Assembly (NCBI GenBank): GCA_002007465.1
Contig: LNAC01000744.1
Coordinates: 671,455-735,454 of the forward strand
Reading direction: 5' to 3'
DNA: 64,000 nucleotides
Source of the DNA: Ailurus styani
Taxonomy: Eukaryota > Chordata > Mammalia > Carnivora > Ailuridae
Below are positions 1 to 11,390 of this stretch, one piece after another. Numbering within the stretch: the stretch's first letter is position 1; every line of letters starts with the position of its first letter. The translations under genes and the position numbers were made by a program. The notes beneath the pieces are model-generated. The model was not told the origin of the DNA. It did no database searches and worked only from the letters and a program-made list of their open reading frames with translations.

Positions 1-264
1 GCTCTGTGGGTGTGTACTGCAGGCAATCCGGAGATGCTTGTTTGTTTTTTGTCCTGTGTCATACAGTTATGGTACAAGAATGTCCATGTCTGGATGCTTG
101 CCTGCCTGTGAACTCAATTCTTGCTCCAGTGTAGAATTCACTACACACGCTTGGTAGCATGCGGCCCTGGATTATCCCTTGGTGTTTGATTCTCGAAATA
201 CCAAAGCACTATTGCTTCACAGCAGCCGGGTGAGTGGGGCCTATGTGGGATGAGGCCTCTTCTT

Positions 265-456
265 CTTTTTAAGATTTATTTATCTGAGAGAAGAGTGTGA
301 ATGCACGAGTGGAGGGAGGGTCAGAGGACGAGAATCTCAGGGAGAGTCCCTGCTGAGCGTGGAAGCTGACATGGTGCTGGATCTCATGACCCACGAGATC
401 GTGACCTGCCCTGAAACCAAGAGCTGGACTCTTAACCGACTGCACCACCCAGGCAC
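265..456 (-). mobile_element. CAN-SINE (SINEC)
   Basis: The tail complement (TTTTTAAGATTTATTTAT) is at the left and the complement of the tRNA-like head (CACCACCCAGGCAC) at the right, so the element is antisense to the window and to SUMF1. It is diverged. The short open frame across it is repeat sequence. Confidence 0.85.
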
Positions 457-1224
457 TGCATCCTCCCACGGGGTAACTAGTCAATTTAGGGCTTCCATTG
501 CATAGCACACACCGGTTGTGTAGCAGATTCCATCAGTTTTTTCATTATTTCAGGCCTATTTTTATTCATCTGCCTCTGCCTGAATATTGATAATATGTTA
601 TATTCCTCACTGGCCACAAGGAAAATGAGAAAATTGGTTGCTATTGTTTCACTGTCTATAGAAGACAAACCACTATGTCTTTCTTTTTATGGTGGATGTA
701 CTCCAGACAATTACTGTGGCAGCTTTAGAGATAATTTCTATGAAGATTAGAAACACTCAACTTCTGTGAGAAAAAGGAGAATAAGAATTAAGGAAAAAAT
801 TAAAAAAAAACCTCTTTCAGGCAGACTTATTTTTCCCTCCACAAAGGATCTCTCCTTCATGAGTCCCAGAGTTACTCTACATGATTCTTTGTGCAGTTTC
901 TTTAACCACCTGGCAGGGACTTTAATTTCACCGGGTCAACTCAGCACTAATGTTCATGCTACACAGGGTAACTACTTTATTTTCATTCTCTATTATTTTG
1001 GATCAAAGTACAAACCTAGGATAGAAGAGTTCCATGCGTGATTGGTGGAATATGGCAAGTTTTGATGTAAATTCAGTAATCTGTGGTTATTCACTGAATA
1101 TGTATTCAAGGGCCAGTGATAAGTCTTAGGCCTTCTCACCCGGGCAAGTTGGCATGTCTCTGCAGGACGGATGTATTGGGGGTGGAAAAGAAGCATGAGA
1201 TGTGTTGTCTTTCCATCTAGGAGT

Positions 1225-1400
1225 ATTGAATTTTGCTACAGAGGCAAGCACCCTGTCAGAGCTGGGTTCAAATTCTACCTCCCTCAACAAGTGTGTCATC
1301 TTGGATAATCCGTTTAATTTCTCTGGGCTGTTCTGATTCAGTGAAATAACACTTGCAGTGCCTCACATCCCTGGTGTGTGCTAGGTGTTCGATGTCTGTG
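1225..1400 (+). mobile_element. MIR fragment
   Basis: It has the order of a sense MIR: a CAGAGCTGGGTTCAAATTCT box, a GTGTCATCTTGGATAATCC core, and a GCCTCACATCCCTGGTGTGTG end. It is ancient and diverged, and the edges are approximate. Confidence 0.55.
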
Positions 1401-1527
1401 TGTGTTTGTGCACATGTATGTATGTGTTCTCTGCTCCTAGAAAATAAAACAGGTGCAAAACATCCCCCATACAGTAATGTATAGCTTTATAGATAATCCA
1501 AGAGCAATGTATTTCTTTTCTTTCTTT

Positions 1528-1722
1528 CTTTTTTTTTTTTTAAGATTTTATTTATTTGAGGGAGAAGGAGAGTGCATGAAGAGGGGGAGGGGCAGCGAGA
1601 AAGGGAGAAGTAGACTCTACACTGAGCCAGGACCCCGACATGGGGCTCAATCCCAGGACCCTGAGATCATGACCTGAGCCAAAGTCAGATGCTTAACCAA
1701 CTGAGCCACCCAGGCGCCCCCC
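1528..1722 (-). mobile_element. CAN-SINE (SINEC)
   Basis: A poly-T and AAGATTTTATTTATTTGAG stretch at the left and GAGCCACCCAGGCGCCCC at the right show an antisense, nearly full-length element in the last SUMF1 intron. Confidence 0.92.
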
Positions 1723-2385
1723 CCACCAAACTATTTCAAAAAATGTTTTTTGCAGCCTTTTCTACTCTTTATGTTCCTAAGCTTGCTGTTTAATTTTTGC
1801 TACTGTGTTGAATATTAAATAATATCTTAATGTTCATAATTAATATTTTCTCAATTGCCATTTAGCTTTATTATCTGGTTTGATGTCATGTATTCTAAAC
1901 ATAAAAATAACTTTTCAAATTATGAAAGTAATATATACTTATAGGAAATTTGAAACTCCATTGCTCAGATATAACTATTGTTTGTATTGTGCATTTTGAA
2001 TCTGCAGTCTTTTTTTCTTTGACATGTAATTATATAGCTTGCAATCATACCACACACACAGTTTTGTAGTCTGACTTTTCATTTAACAGTGTATCATGAG
2101 AATTCCTGTGTCATTAAGTATTACATAAAAACATGACTTTTAAGAGTTGCTTAGTAATCTCACATGTGGATGAGCATAACTTCTGTAGTCACTGCATGGG
2201 TTTTCTTTACTGTTCTAAGTAAGGCTGGCACTAACATCTTTACACCATAGCTTCTAAGGTAAACATTGGATTCTGTGTGGTGAGCTCTGAATGCATGGCC
2301 CTTTCCAAAACATACATGCTCTGTATGCCTGAGCAGGTGTTTGTGGGGGAAGCGCTGTGTCCCGGTAGGCATGTCTTCCCTATAG

Positions 2386-2583
<198 letters not shown>

Positions 2584-3590
2584 GAGCCGAGATGAGCCTT
2601 CCCAAATCCAAGATGTTGTGTCTGACCTGCCCTCGGCTTTCCTCAGAATGTTTAATGACCTCGAGTAAAGAATTCCCACTCTGAGGTGGGTTGTGTACCC
2701 GCCCAGTGGCCAAAGGAACCGCCTTGCGAGACCAAATCGCTGACCTGCATCAGCCCATGTGCTTTATTGTGTGGCATATTTCTGGAGATCATCGCTGTGT
2801 TTTACTTCGGAGAGTCTCTGGAAGGGAAAGGTGGTGGAGGAGACCCTGAGCGAAACTTCAGAAGGCATGTGTTCTTCCCTGGCTCTGCCACCAGGGCTGC
2901 ACCTCAGGGTCCCACACTTGACCTTCCGGGCCTCAGTGACCTCCTCTGTCCAGTGAGGAGATGTGCAGCATGATCTCTGAGGCCTTCTCCAGCTCACAGA
3001 GTCTGTGCGTATATCAGAGTCTATTGTGGTTTCATAGTAAGAGTTTATGACAGATGAATTTTTAGCTATTTTTTTCCATGTGTGAACCTTGGGTGATACT
3101 AATCATGTAAAGTAAGAGGTCCCTTATGTATTATTTTGAGAAAAGTATGGGGTGGTGGGAAAGGTGGTGGTGATGAGTCTTTATATTCATACTGCACTTT
3201 GTGTTTTCAAGGAAATCAGTGTCTTTTCCATTGTTAGGATGAATCCCACATGGGTCCCTGGTGGTGCACTCAAGTTCAGCACTGAACACGCAGGAATGTC
3301 TGTGGGGTGACTCTACTGTGCTTTATCTTTTAACATTAAGTGCCTTTGGTCTGGGGGGGTGGTTATAAGCCCTTTACCCCCCTCTCCCCAAAGCCTTCGG
3401 TGAACGTGAAATGTGTACTACATGAAGAAACCTGTTTAATTCTAGATGGAGAAGAGGAACAAGAACCTTGAAATTACTCTGTTCGGGGTGTCCGGTATTT
3501 TATAATAGGGAAGTAGGAAATCTTGTTGATTGTGGAATATCAGATGCTCTGAATCATGCACTATGTCGAATAAACTGGTATCTGCTCAAG
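2584..3590 (+). other. SUMF1: SUMF1 3' untranslated region
   Basis: Sequence from the stop codon to the first canonical AATAAA (3569-3574), plus about 16 nt to a presumed cleavage site. The length of about 1 kb agrees with the known human transcript. No interspersed repeat was recognised in it. Short open frames here are not supported as genes. The exact cleavage position is inferred. Confidence 0.7.
3569..3574 (+). terminator. SUMF1: Probable SUMF1 polyadenylation signal
   Basis: A canonical AATAAA lies 986 nt after the stop. A T/GT-rich stretch (CTCCTTTTGTTTCC, then TGTGTTTTC and GTATGTGTTT) follows within about 100 nt, as expected of a downstream element. Confidence 0.7.
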
Positions 3591-4967
3591 CAGGCTTCAC
3601 TCTCCTTTTGTTTCCCTCCACTGTGTTTTCTTTTAAAGAAATGTCTTTGTGACATGTATGTGTTTCATTTGCTATAAAGCTTTCATGTCCATTAGCTACT
3701 TGATAACTTTGATGTGTGAGCCGTTTGTGGGAATTTTTATTCCAGAAAGCCAGGCTATTTGGCCAGGAACCTTATTATCACCTTGCTTCTTTGTGCCTCG
3801 GTAGATGAGGCAGAGGCAAGGGTGTGACCTTGGTCGGTGGTCCTGTAAAACCTGACAGCTGCTTCACGTGTAGGAGAGCACCGTGTTTTAGAGAGATGGC
3901 ATTCAACCAGACGCCCCCTCGTCAGGAGCCCAGCATGATTCCCCGGTCCTTGAAGACCCCTAAGACGTTTCTAGGACATCATTTGAAAGAAACGGCTCTT
4001 CTTCATGTTGGTTGTTCAAAAATGAAGTCAGATAATATTCATGAGTATTCAACCAACACTTGATTGCTACTTTTGTGCATGGCCTGCTAACATTAAAATA
4101 TTTGTCTTGAAAAACAATGGTGTTGCTGGGGTGTTCGGCCTCATTTGTTAATCTGTCATTTTGTGGATACAAAATGTGTCTCTACAAACTTTTACCAACT
4201 GATAATAAGTTCCAGGCAAAACAAACAATTCATTTGCTTAATTGAAAAAGCTAATGTAAAAAAATAAGGTATTTTATTCTTAAAATTACCACTACCCAAG
4301 TGCAGTTTTTGTTTTTACTTGTTACCTCCCACCTGCTGTATTTTTTTTAACATGGTTATATTTTTAGTGTGTATGTTTGGATTCTTCTCTCATTAATGAA
4401 TGTGATATAGCATAAATATTTTGGGGTGTGTTTTGGCTTAGTCTTCAGAATTGCATTTTTAGCAGCAGCATAATATTGGAAAGCATTTAAGATGAAATCC
4501 TAACAAGCCTTCATTTAAGAACCATATTTCTAGGTTACCAACCAACAAACGCAGGGCACAAACAAAGGCAGCCATGACCACTACACTTGATACCGTTGCC
4601 TCCTGACATGTGAGCAGAACAACAAGGTGGCAGTGGAATAACTTCAGCTTTAATGTGGTCCACGCAGTCCGGAAAGACCTCACCTTCTGCCAGACTCCAC
4701 GCAAAACATAGGGGACATAAGGGAAAAAGAGGGTGAGGGGCAGAGCACTCGAAACTTACAGAACTTTGTAACTAGAACATTAACAAAAATACTAACTATC
4801 CTATGACACCAGTAGCTCCTTTAAATCTCCAATGGCACGTGGATCCAGTCTCACAGCCAGTCAGCCCTTTGCAGCCTTACACCCTTGCGGTTCCTTCTTC
4901 ATTCTCCAAGATACAAGTCCTGGAAGACATTTGCTTGTCATGGAGACCCCTTCAAAAGTCAAAATCT
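3591..4967. other. Intergenic DNA after SUMF1
   Basis: I see no exon, RNA gene or clear repeat family here. The open frames at 3824-4063 and 4459-4704 lack recognisable protein features. Confidence 0.5.
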
Positions 4968-5145
4968 GGGGGTGCCTGGGTGGCTCAGTCGGTTGAACGT
5001 CCGACTCTTGGTTTCGGCTCAGGTCATGATCTTGGGGTCCTGGGATCGGTCTCCCTGCTCAGCAGGGAGTCTGCTTCTCTCTCTCTCCTTGTGCTCCTCC
5101 CCATGCTCGCTCTCTCTGCCTCCCCCTCTTAAATAAGTAAATCTT
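4968..5145 (+). mobile_element. CAN-SINE (SINEC)
   Basis: The head GGGTGCCTGGGTGGCTCAG begins at about 4968 and the tail TAAATAAGTAAATCTT ends at about 5145. The flanks carry a 14-bp target-site duplication with one mismatch (AAAAGTCAAAATCT and AAAAGTCTAAATCT). Confidence 0.93.
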
Positions 5146-5750
5146 AAAAGTCTAAATCTAACTGGGGTGTGCACTTCTTCATCGCTCATTTTTTAAGGCT
5201 ATGGGCAGTGTCTTCCTAACATCTTTTCACCCTCAGCTTTTCAGAGAGCCTAATTAATGTGGTGGAAGGTGAGGCAATTCTTGAAGCCACCAAATATACC
5301 ACTGCTTTCACCTCATGAGATTTTTAATTGCTTTTTTCTGAAGGTTTCGTATATTGCTAAGTTTTCTCTTAAACTACAAGGAAGTTTACCCCTGGTTATC
5401 ACAAAGCACGCTTGGAATTGCATCTATCCCAACGTGATTGCCATATTCTGTTGTTTTCCGTTGTCTGCTTACTGGCCACGTATTCTCACTACAGAAATAT
5501 TTACTGTAGCAGTACAGACCACTAGGGTGATGTGCTGGTACCAGTATTGAAAATCTGGGTATTGTTCGTCTGCTTTTAAGGAGCTGCTATAGTAGGTCTG
5601 TGCTTCTAACTCATATTTCTTGTCTTTTTTTGAGGGAATTTGAGGTTTGCTCTTAAATAGACTTTGGTCCTCCTGTGCGGACAATCTTAATTGTTTTTCA
5701 GGACTGTTACATGATGAGCTGAGTGAGAAGCAAGTCATATCTTCTTCTTT
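5146..5750. other. Intergenic DNA, nothing recognised
   Basis: Unique-looking sequence. Overlapping open frames on both strands near 5257-5738 have no recognisable motif and no splice or promoter context. Confidence 0.45.
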
Positions 5751-5771
5751 AAAGCCTTGTAAGCATGATTA

Positions 5772-5987
5772 GGGGTGCCTGGGTGGCCCAGTCAGTTAAG
5801 CATCTGACTCTTGATTTCAGCTCAAGTCATGATCTCAGGGTCATGAGACTGAGCCCTGCATCAGACTCTGCACTCAGCGTGGAGTCGGCTTGAGATTCTT
5901 TCTCTCCCTCTCCCTCTTTTCCTCTTCCCTCCCTCCTTCCCCCACCCTTCAAACCCTCTCTCTAAATAAATAAATTTTAAAAATCTT
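5772..5987 (+). mobile_element. CAN-SINE (SINEC) with 21-bp target-site duplication
   Basis: The element starts GGGGTGCCTGGGTGGCCCAG. It is bracketed by AAAGCCTTGTAAGCATGATTA (5751-5771) and a copy with two changes at 5988-6008, a long duplication for this family. Confidence 0.93.
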
Positions 5988-6152
5988 AAAGTCTTGTGAA
6001 CATGATTAGAAGGGGGTAGGGGATGGACAGTGATGGTGGTGGTGATCAAGTGTGATATTTCCTTTGTGGAAAATATCAAATTACATGGATGCCTCAGACG
6101 TTGTGTGGTTCAGCCTGCAGCTTAAAATGAAATAGAGAGCTCCATTAGTTTA

Positions 6153-6494
6153 TTTTTTTAAGATTTATTTATTTATTTGACACAGAGAGAGAGATCACAA
6201 GTAGGCAGAGAGGCAGGCAGAGAGAGAGAGGGGGAAGCAGGCTTCCCGCTGAGCAGAGAGCCCGATGCGGGCCTCGATCCTAGGNNNNNNNNNNNNNNNN
6301 NNNNNNNNNNNNNNNNNNNNNNNNNNNNNNNNNNNNNNNNNNNNNNNNNNNNNNNNNNNNNNNNNNNNNNNNNNNNNNNNNNNNNNNNNNNNNNNNNNNN
6401 NNNNNNNNNNNNNNNNNNNNNNNNNNNNNNNNNNNNNNNNNNNNNNNNNNNNNNNNNNNNNNNNNNNNNNNNNNNNNNNNNNNNNNNCCCCCTT
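6153..6494 (-). mobile_element. CAN-SINE interrupted by an assembly gap
   Basis: The antisense tail (AAGATTTATTTATTTATTTG) and body run from 6153 to 6284. A 203-base N run covers 6285-6487. A run of C after the gap (6488-6493) would fit the complement of the SINE head, followed by a long poly-T. The length across the gap cannot be read. Confidence 0.75.
6285..6487. other. Assembly gap (203 N)
   Basis: Undetermined bases. The gap falls inside a SINE next to a C run and a long T run. Open frames crossing it are artefacts. Confidence 1.
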
Positions 6495-6519
6495 TTTTTT
6501 TTTTTTTTTTTTTTTTGGA

Positions 6520-8459
6520 CAAAGTCTCTCTTGTCACTGTGACACTGAAGAAATGGAAGGTGCCACTTATTTTAGTAAGTACTGATTTGGGGTGTGGTGC
6601 AGTAGTGGCTCCAAACTAGCATATTGGTAAATACTATCTTCTCCAGATTTTCTTTACTGATAAATCTGTCGTTGATATACAATAAGGCGGTGGGTCTGGG
6701 ATCTGTGAGAATCTCAGCGTTCTAGTCCTTTCGCTAATCACCTCTTCAGTAAAGATCATGTGTTCAAGCCACACATGGAATTGTTGTGTTGGTAGTTGAC
6801 GGTGAAAGGAGTGTTTTGAAAACACATGGAAATATGGTGTTTTCTGAGACTTCAGGAAGTTAATTAAAGAGACTGGTATGGTTTTTTATTTACATGATAT
6901 TTTGCGTGCATTTCTTCTTCTCTCCTTCCAACAAATACTAACTGTACCATTAGCAATATTTCTCATAAGGGGGTTGGCTCTTTGGAGGAAAACAGGACGT
7001 ACAGAGCAGGACTGTCATGGGACTAGGGCCACAGGCAAGATGCAGGCTGAGTGTGAGTGATGCCCTTTCTAAAGGGGCTGCCATATGGGAAATATGAGTC
7101 CAGAATGGCTCACTTGTCTAGTTTCCGAGGGTTACCTGCACTTTCATGTGAAGTCTTTTTTGAGTCATGCTGCCAAACAGTTCAGATGGAAAACAAACAC
7201 AGCAAAGACCTAATAAATTGTTTCTATAGCCAGATTTGGCCTGTCGGGGTGCCACTTTTCAACCTAAATTATGAAAATATGATTCATTTCATGGAACACA
7301 AAATCTCATGTATTTTTATCTGAAAAATACAGGTCGAATGTCCAAGCGTGAGAACGGGCGACGGCTTGGGCCCAAGGACACGTTACCTAGGGATGTGCCT
7401 TATGCGGCTTCTGTCCTCCATCCCCACCCCACCCCACCTGAAGTCATGTGCCCCTTGACAGTCCGTTCCCATTAGCTTTTGCTTATTACCGAGTTTGCAG
7501 ATTCCTATCCGAGAATAACAGAAATGTCTCTTTCTTGCCTTTGGTTTTCATTTCATTTATCGAAACTTAATTCTCTGTAATACAAACTACCCTAGAACAG
7601 GCCTTGTATTTACAGATTTGCTGGAATCAGTTGTGCTATTAGTGAAAGCTGGGCTTTGTTTTTCAAATGCTTAAAACACCATGGAAATTATTAACTCCAA
7701 GAGCCTCAGATGGAGCCTTGGCAGCTGGCCAGAACGTCTTCCTTCCTCTGACTCTTGTGTGTAGTTCTACCATGAGACCATGAGAGCAGGAGTTTAATTT
7801 TTTTGATGAAGCAAAATCATTACGGATCATATTCAGGGAAGCTATAAAGTGAGAATCGCTCTTTGCTGAAACTTGCCCTATTTAGGATTGGAAAGTTCAG
7901 GGGATTAGCATTAAAGGGTGGAAGTTTTCAGCTCAGATTCTAATCTGCCCCCAAATGGTAATTGGCGCCCATGTCATCATGATGAGAAGCCTGGTTGGGC
8001 CTTTGGAATTAGTCACAGTTGTCAGGCAAGAACACGATCCCATTTCAGAATAATTGAAGGTCAGATAGGATTGCTCCCCTGCTCCCCGGTCTGGGCCATG
8101 TTTGACAAACTCCTGTTTTCTTTGCTGAGGAAATTGGAAGACTGATCAGAGCAACTCTTTTCCAACATATCAATTTGGCACCTTGACGGGGTAACGTTAA
8201 AAGCTCTGAGTCAACGATGAGGGGAAAGTGAAACCAGCTCCAGACTATCGGGAAAGGAGATAAGCCAAGCCTTGTCAGGTGGCACTGATAAAAGCTTCAC
8301 CTGCATTTAGTTTGATGCTAACGAGGAAGGGCCCTGTATGGTTGCTTTTTTGAAGGCCACAATTTTTCTCTGGTTCAGACACTCCGAATAAAATTGTGTT
8401 TATTTACTTTTAAGTGACATCGAAGGAGGTCCTTTTAACCCCAATGACTGTCTTTATAA
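6520..8459. other. Intergenic DNA without recognised repeats
   Basis: A stretch of nearly 2 kb free of SINE, L1 or LTR sequence, unusual in this window. Open frames here (for example 6878-7060, 7057-7323 and 7918-8145) show no domain. It could hold conserved non-coding DNA, but sequence alone cannot show that. Confidence 0.45.
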
Positions 8460-8700
8460 AGCAGTTTAGCATCATGTGAGGAGAACACTGGAATAAGACT
8501 GTCTGGGATCATATCCATACCCTACCACATACTTACTGTGTGACCTAAAGGCAAGTAATGTCCTCTCAGATAAAATGGAGGTAGTAAGAGTGCCTGCCTG
8601 TTGGGGTTGTGGGAAGATATGGAATATTGCAAAAATTAAGTTTAGCACAAAGTACTTGGATAAGTGTTTACTAGGTACTTTTTCCTATTATCAATATGAT
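8460..8700 (+). mobile_element. MIR element
   Basis: It has the sense MIR order: ACACTGGAATAAGACTGTCT, then TACTGTGTGACCTAAAGGCAAG, then CTCAGATAAAATGGAGGTAG and TGGGGTTGTGGGAAGATAT. An ancient mammalian SINE. Confidence 0.7.
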
Positions 8701-9115
8701 TATTAAAGGTGGAGGAGTAAGAAGGAACTACCAGAGGGTTCTGGTCAGCCAGGGATTACTGCTGTAGGCCAGAGAGTGTAATGGGCCAGCAGTAACAAAG
8801 AACGAAGAGACTGAATATAAAAGCATGAAATTGACCTCTATCTCAAACATTGGGGGGGGAAAAAAAAGCTGACGTGATTGATCCCCAAATCTCTGTTAAT
8901 ACTTGAATTTGAAAATAACTGAAATTACAGGTCCGTCTGTCCCATAAAGTTCTCATTAAAGGGGATCTGGTTATTGTGACATAAATTGTATAATTCTTAA
9001 GCTTTTAATCTTGAATCCACCTCACAAAGAACCTCTGCTAAGTTTAATACTAATGAAAATATCATTCTTGGATATCATATAATTCCATAATTATTCTTGA
9101 CAATGTTTAAAAAAG

Positions 9116-9317
9116 AGGGGCATAGGCGCCTCAGTCAGTTAAATGTCTGACTCTTGATTTCAGATAGGATCAGGATCTCAGGGTGGTGGGATTGAGCCTG
9201 GCATCATTCCATGCTGGACAGAGTCTGCTTGGGATGCTATCTCCCCTTGGGCACACCTGCCCCCCACCCCCGTGCTTCATGCCTCTCTAAAAAATATAAT
9301 AATAATAATTAAAAAGG
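9116..9317 (+). mobile_element. Diverged CAN-SINE
   Basis: The head is damaged (GGGGCATAGGCGCCTCAGTC lacks the usual CTGGGTGGCTCAG spacing). The box GTCTGACTCTTGATTTCAG and the tail with ATAATAATAATAATTAAAAA identify it. It is older than most SINEs here. Confidence 0.8.
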
Positions 9318-9609
9318 AAAATAGAAAAGGGAGGGCAGTGTATTGGCCCACAATATGTTGATCAGCCTGTTAACATTTTTATGCTGTTTTCGATGCTATA
9401 GAAAACAATTTAAATTTCAGTTTTAGATAATAATAGTTTAGGAAATTCTGCTTAGACATTGAAATTCTTCTTTCTCATTTAATCCTTCTCTGAGATTATT
9501 GGTCCAGGATCTAGATACTCACTTCATACATTATTAGATTTAAAAATCAGTGTGATGTCCAAAGGAGACTAGTTGAGGATTTGGCAAACAGCACTCATAG
9601 GTATTAGTA

Positions 9610-10164
9610 TAGTGGGCAATTCTCCAAATATGGTCTCTGGACCCCCTGGAGATCTCTAACTCACTTGCAAGGGGTTGAGTCAAAACTATTCTCATAATAG
9701 TATTAAGATGTTATTTGCCTTTTTATTTTTCATTATTTCCTGAGTGTATGGTGGAATTTTCCAAGGACTACATAAAATATAAGCTAGTATACTTTTATGT
9801 TTTAAAAATGTCCCAGTCTTTGGCGCACCTGGGTGGCTCAGTGGGTTAAAGCCTCTGCCTTTGGCTCAGGTCATGATCTCAGGGTCCTGGGATCGAGCCC
9901 CGCATGGAGCACTGCATCGGGCTCTCTGCTCAGCAGGGAGCCTGCTTCCTCCTCTCTCTCTGCCTGCCTCTCTGCCTACTTGTAATCTCTCTCTCTGTCA
10001 AATAAATAAATAAAATCTTTTTTAAAAATGTCCCAGTCTTCGTTTTTAATAAGCTAAATGTCTCTAGATATAATCCACATGATGAATACTCCTCTTTGGG
10101 GTCTTCAATAATTTGTGGGCACGTGAAAGGGTCCTGAGAGCAAAAAGTTTGGGAGCTGCCACTC
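9610..10164 (+). mobile_element. hAT-type DNA transposon fragment, split by a SINE
   Basis: The left end TAGTGGGCAATTCTCC and the right end GGGAGCTGCCACTC resemble the inverted ends of Charlie-group hAT elements (CAGTGGTTCTC and its complement). The inner text CAAAACTATTCTCATAATAGT fits the same group. The CAN-SINE at 9821-10020 interrupts it. The family was not identified by search. Confidence 0.5.
9821..10020 (+). mobile_element. CAN-SINE with perfect 20-bp target-site duplication
   Basis: TTTAAAAATGTCCCAGTCTT stands directly before (9801-9820) and after (10021-10040) the element without a mismatch. The body carries GCACTGCATCGGGCTCTCTG, the type of the less diverged SINEs here. This suggests a recent insertion into the hAT element. 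Confidence 0.96.
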
Positions 10165-10287
10165 TAGGAGCAAAGCAAGGTCTGATAGTGTTGATAGTGT
10201 CTGAATTTGTTTTGGGAATAATGACCAGCCCTTCTCCATCTGTTTTGAAAACAGTCAAGAAGAATTGAGTTTAAATGACCACAAGAG

Positions 10288-10466
10288 GGGCGCCTGGGTG
10301 GCTCAGTTGTTAAATGTCTACCTTCTGCTTGGGTCATGATCCCAGGGTCCTGGGTTAAGGCTCCCTGCTCAGCGGGAAACCTGCTTCTCCCTCTCTCACT
10401 CCGCCTGCTTGTGTTCTCTCTCTTGGTGTGTTTCTGTCAAGTGCATAAATAAAATCTTAAAAAAAA
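10288..10466 (+). mobile_element. CAN-SINE (SINEC)
   Basis: It starts GGGGCGCCTGGGTGGCTCAG and is flanked by AAATGACCACAAGAG on both sides (10273-10287 and 10467-10481). Confidence 0.95.
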
Positions 10467-10894
10467 AAATGACCACAAGAGGAAGTAAAGTTAACTGTTC
10501 AGGAGCACTTGTGTTCATTTTGGAAGATCTATGAAATGCAGAGGTGAGATGGACTCAGGTCTTTTGAAAGATAATTCTTCGTGTGGACTACCCTGAACAG
10601 TCCTGTCCTTGGAATCACTTTGATCTAGGACTCCCCAAAAGGGCCTCACAAGTTTAGGTACTTGTGGTATAAGATGTCCTCCACTAGTGCAGCGTCTGCT
10701 CAAGGCGACGGGGTGGTGGGACCCTGCATGTCACCCATGTCCACCCCCTCAGAGGGCGGTTGTATTGTAAAACCGGTGAGCATGATCAAAGTTTCACTTT
10801 CATGAAACAATGCACTTTCTCCTGGTGGATTTTGTCTTCATTTTGCCATAAACTGTGATTGTTCTGCCTCTTTTCTTGGCCGGTTTGTCTTCCC

Positions 10895-11135
10895 AGCCAA
10901 CAATTTCAGGCACCCCTTCGCCAGGCACTGGGCTCGGTGCTTTCTGTACATGGGCTAATTTAATCTGCAGGCAGTCTTGGGAGGAACCAGTTATTTTTGG
11001 TATTTCCAGTGTGCACTTGAGAAACTAGGACTCGCAGTATCTGCAAGGTGCCCAGGCAACACAGCTGACGGAGGCCGGCCCAGCTCTCATACCAGCATTG
11101 AGACTTAACGTTCTTGCCACTGGACCATTAAATCC
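10895..11135 (-). mobile_element. MIR element
   Basis: Antisense MIR order: CCAGGCACTGGGCTCGGTGC, CATGGGCTAATTTAATCTGC, GAGAAACTAGGACTCGCAGT, CCAGGCAACACAGCTGACGG. The edges are approximate. Confidence 0.65.
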
Positions 11136-11224
11136 GAGGTTTTATTGTGAGTGTGGGGTGGGGAGGGGTGGAGTGAAGAGGGGAGAATACTGGGGCAGGC
11201 CATAGCCTCAGAGAGTAAAAAGGC

Positions 11225-11390
11225 CAGGAGCAAGAAGGTGGAATGGATTCATGGTTAAGAAGATGGACTCTGGAGCCAGTCTGTCTAGGTGTATATTCTG
11301 GTCCTACCACTTGCTGGTACTGTGACTTTGGGCAAGCTACTAAACCTAATTGCCTTTCAGATCTTGAAATTAAGTGGGAGTACTTCTAGA
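11225..11390 (+). mobile_element. MIR element
   Basis: Sense MIR: AAGAAGATGGACTCTGGAGC, then TCCTACCACTTGCTGGTACT, GTGACTTTGGGCAAGCTACT, CTAATTGCCTTTCAGATC. Confidence 0.75.

Noticed and set aside
4803..5136. Serine- and leucine-rich open frames containing WVAQSV or GWLSRL-type text
   Set aside because: Translations of the SINE head. The same peptides recur at nearly every SINE in the window.
6177..6585. Open frames across the first gap
   Set aside because: They exist only because N was translated as X.
9821..10020. Functional tRNA genes in the tRNA-like heads
   Set aside because: The heads are SINE promoters derived from a tRNA. They lack a complete cloverleaf and are followed by SINE bodies and A-rich tails.
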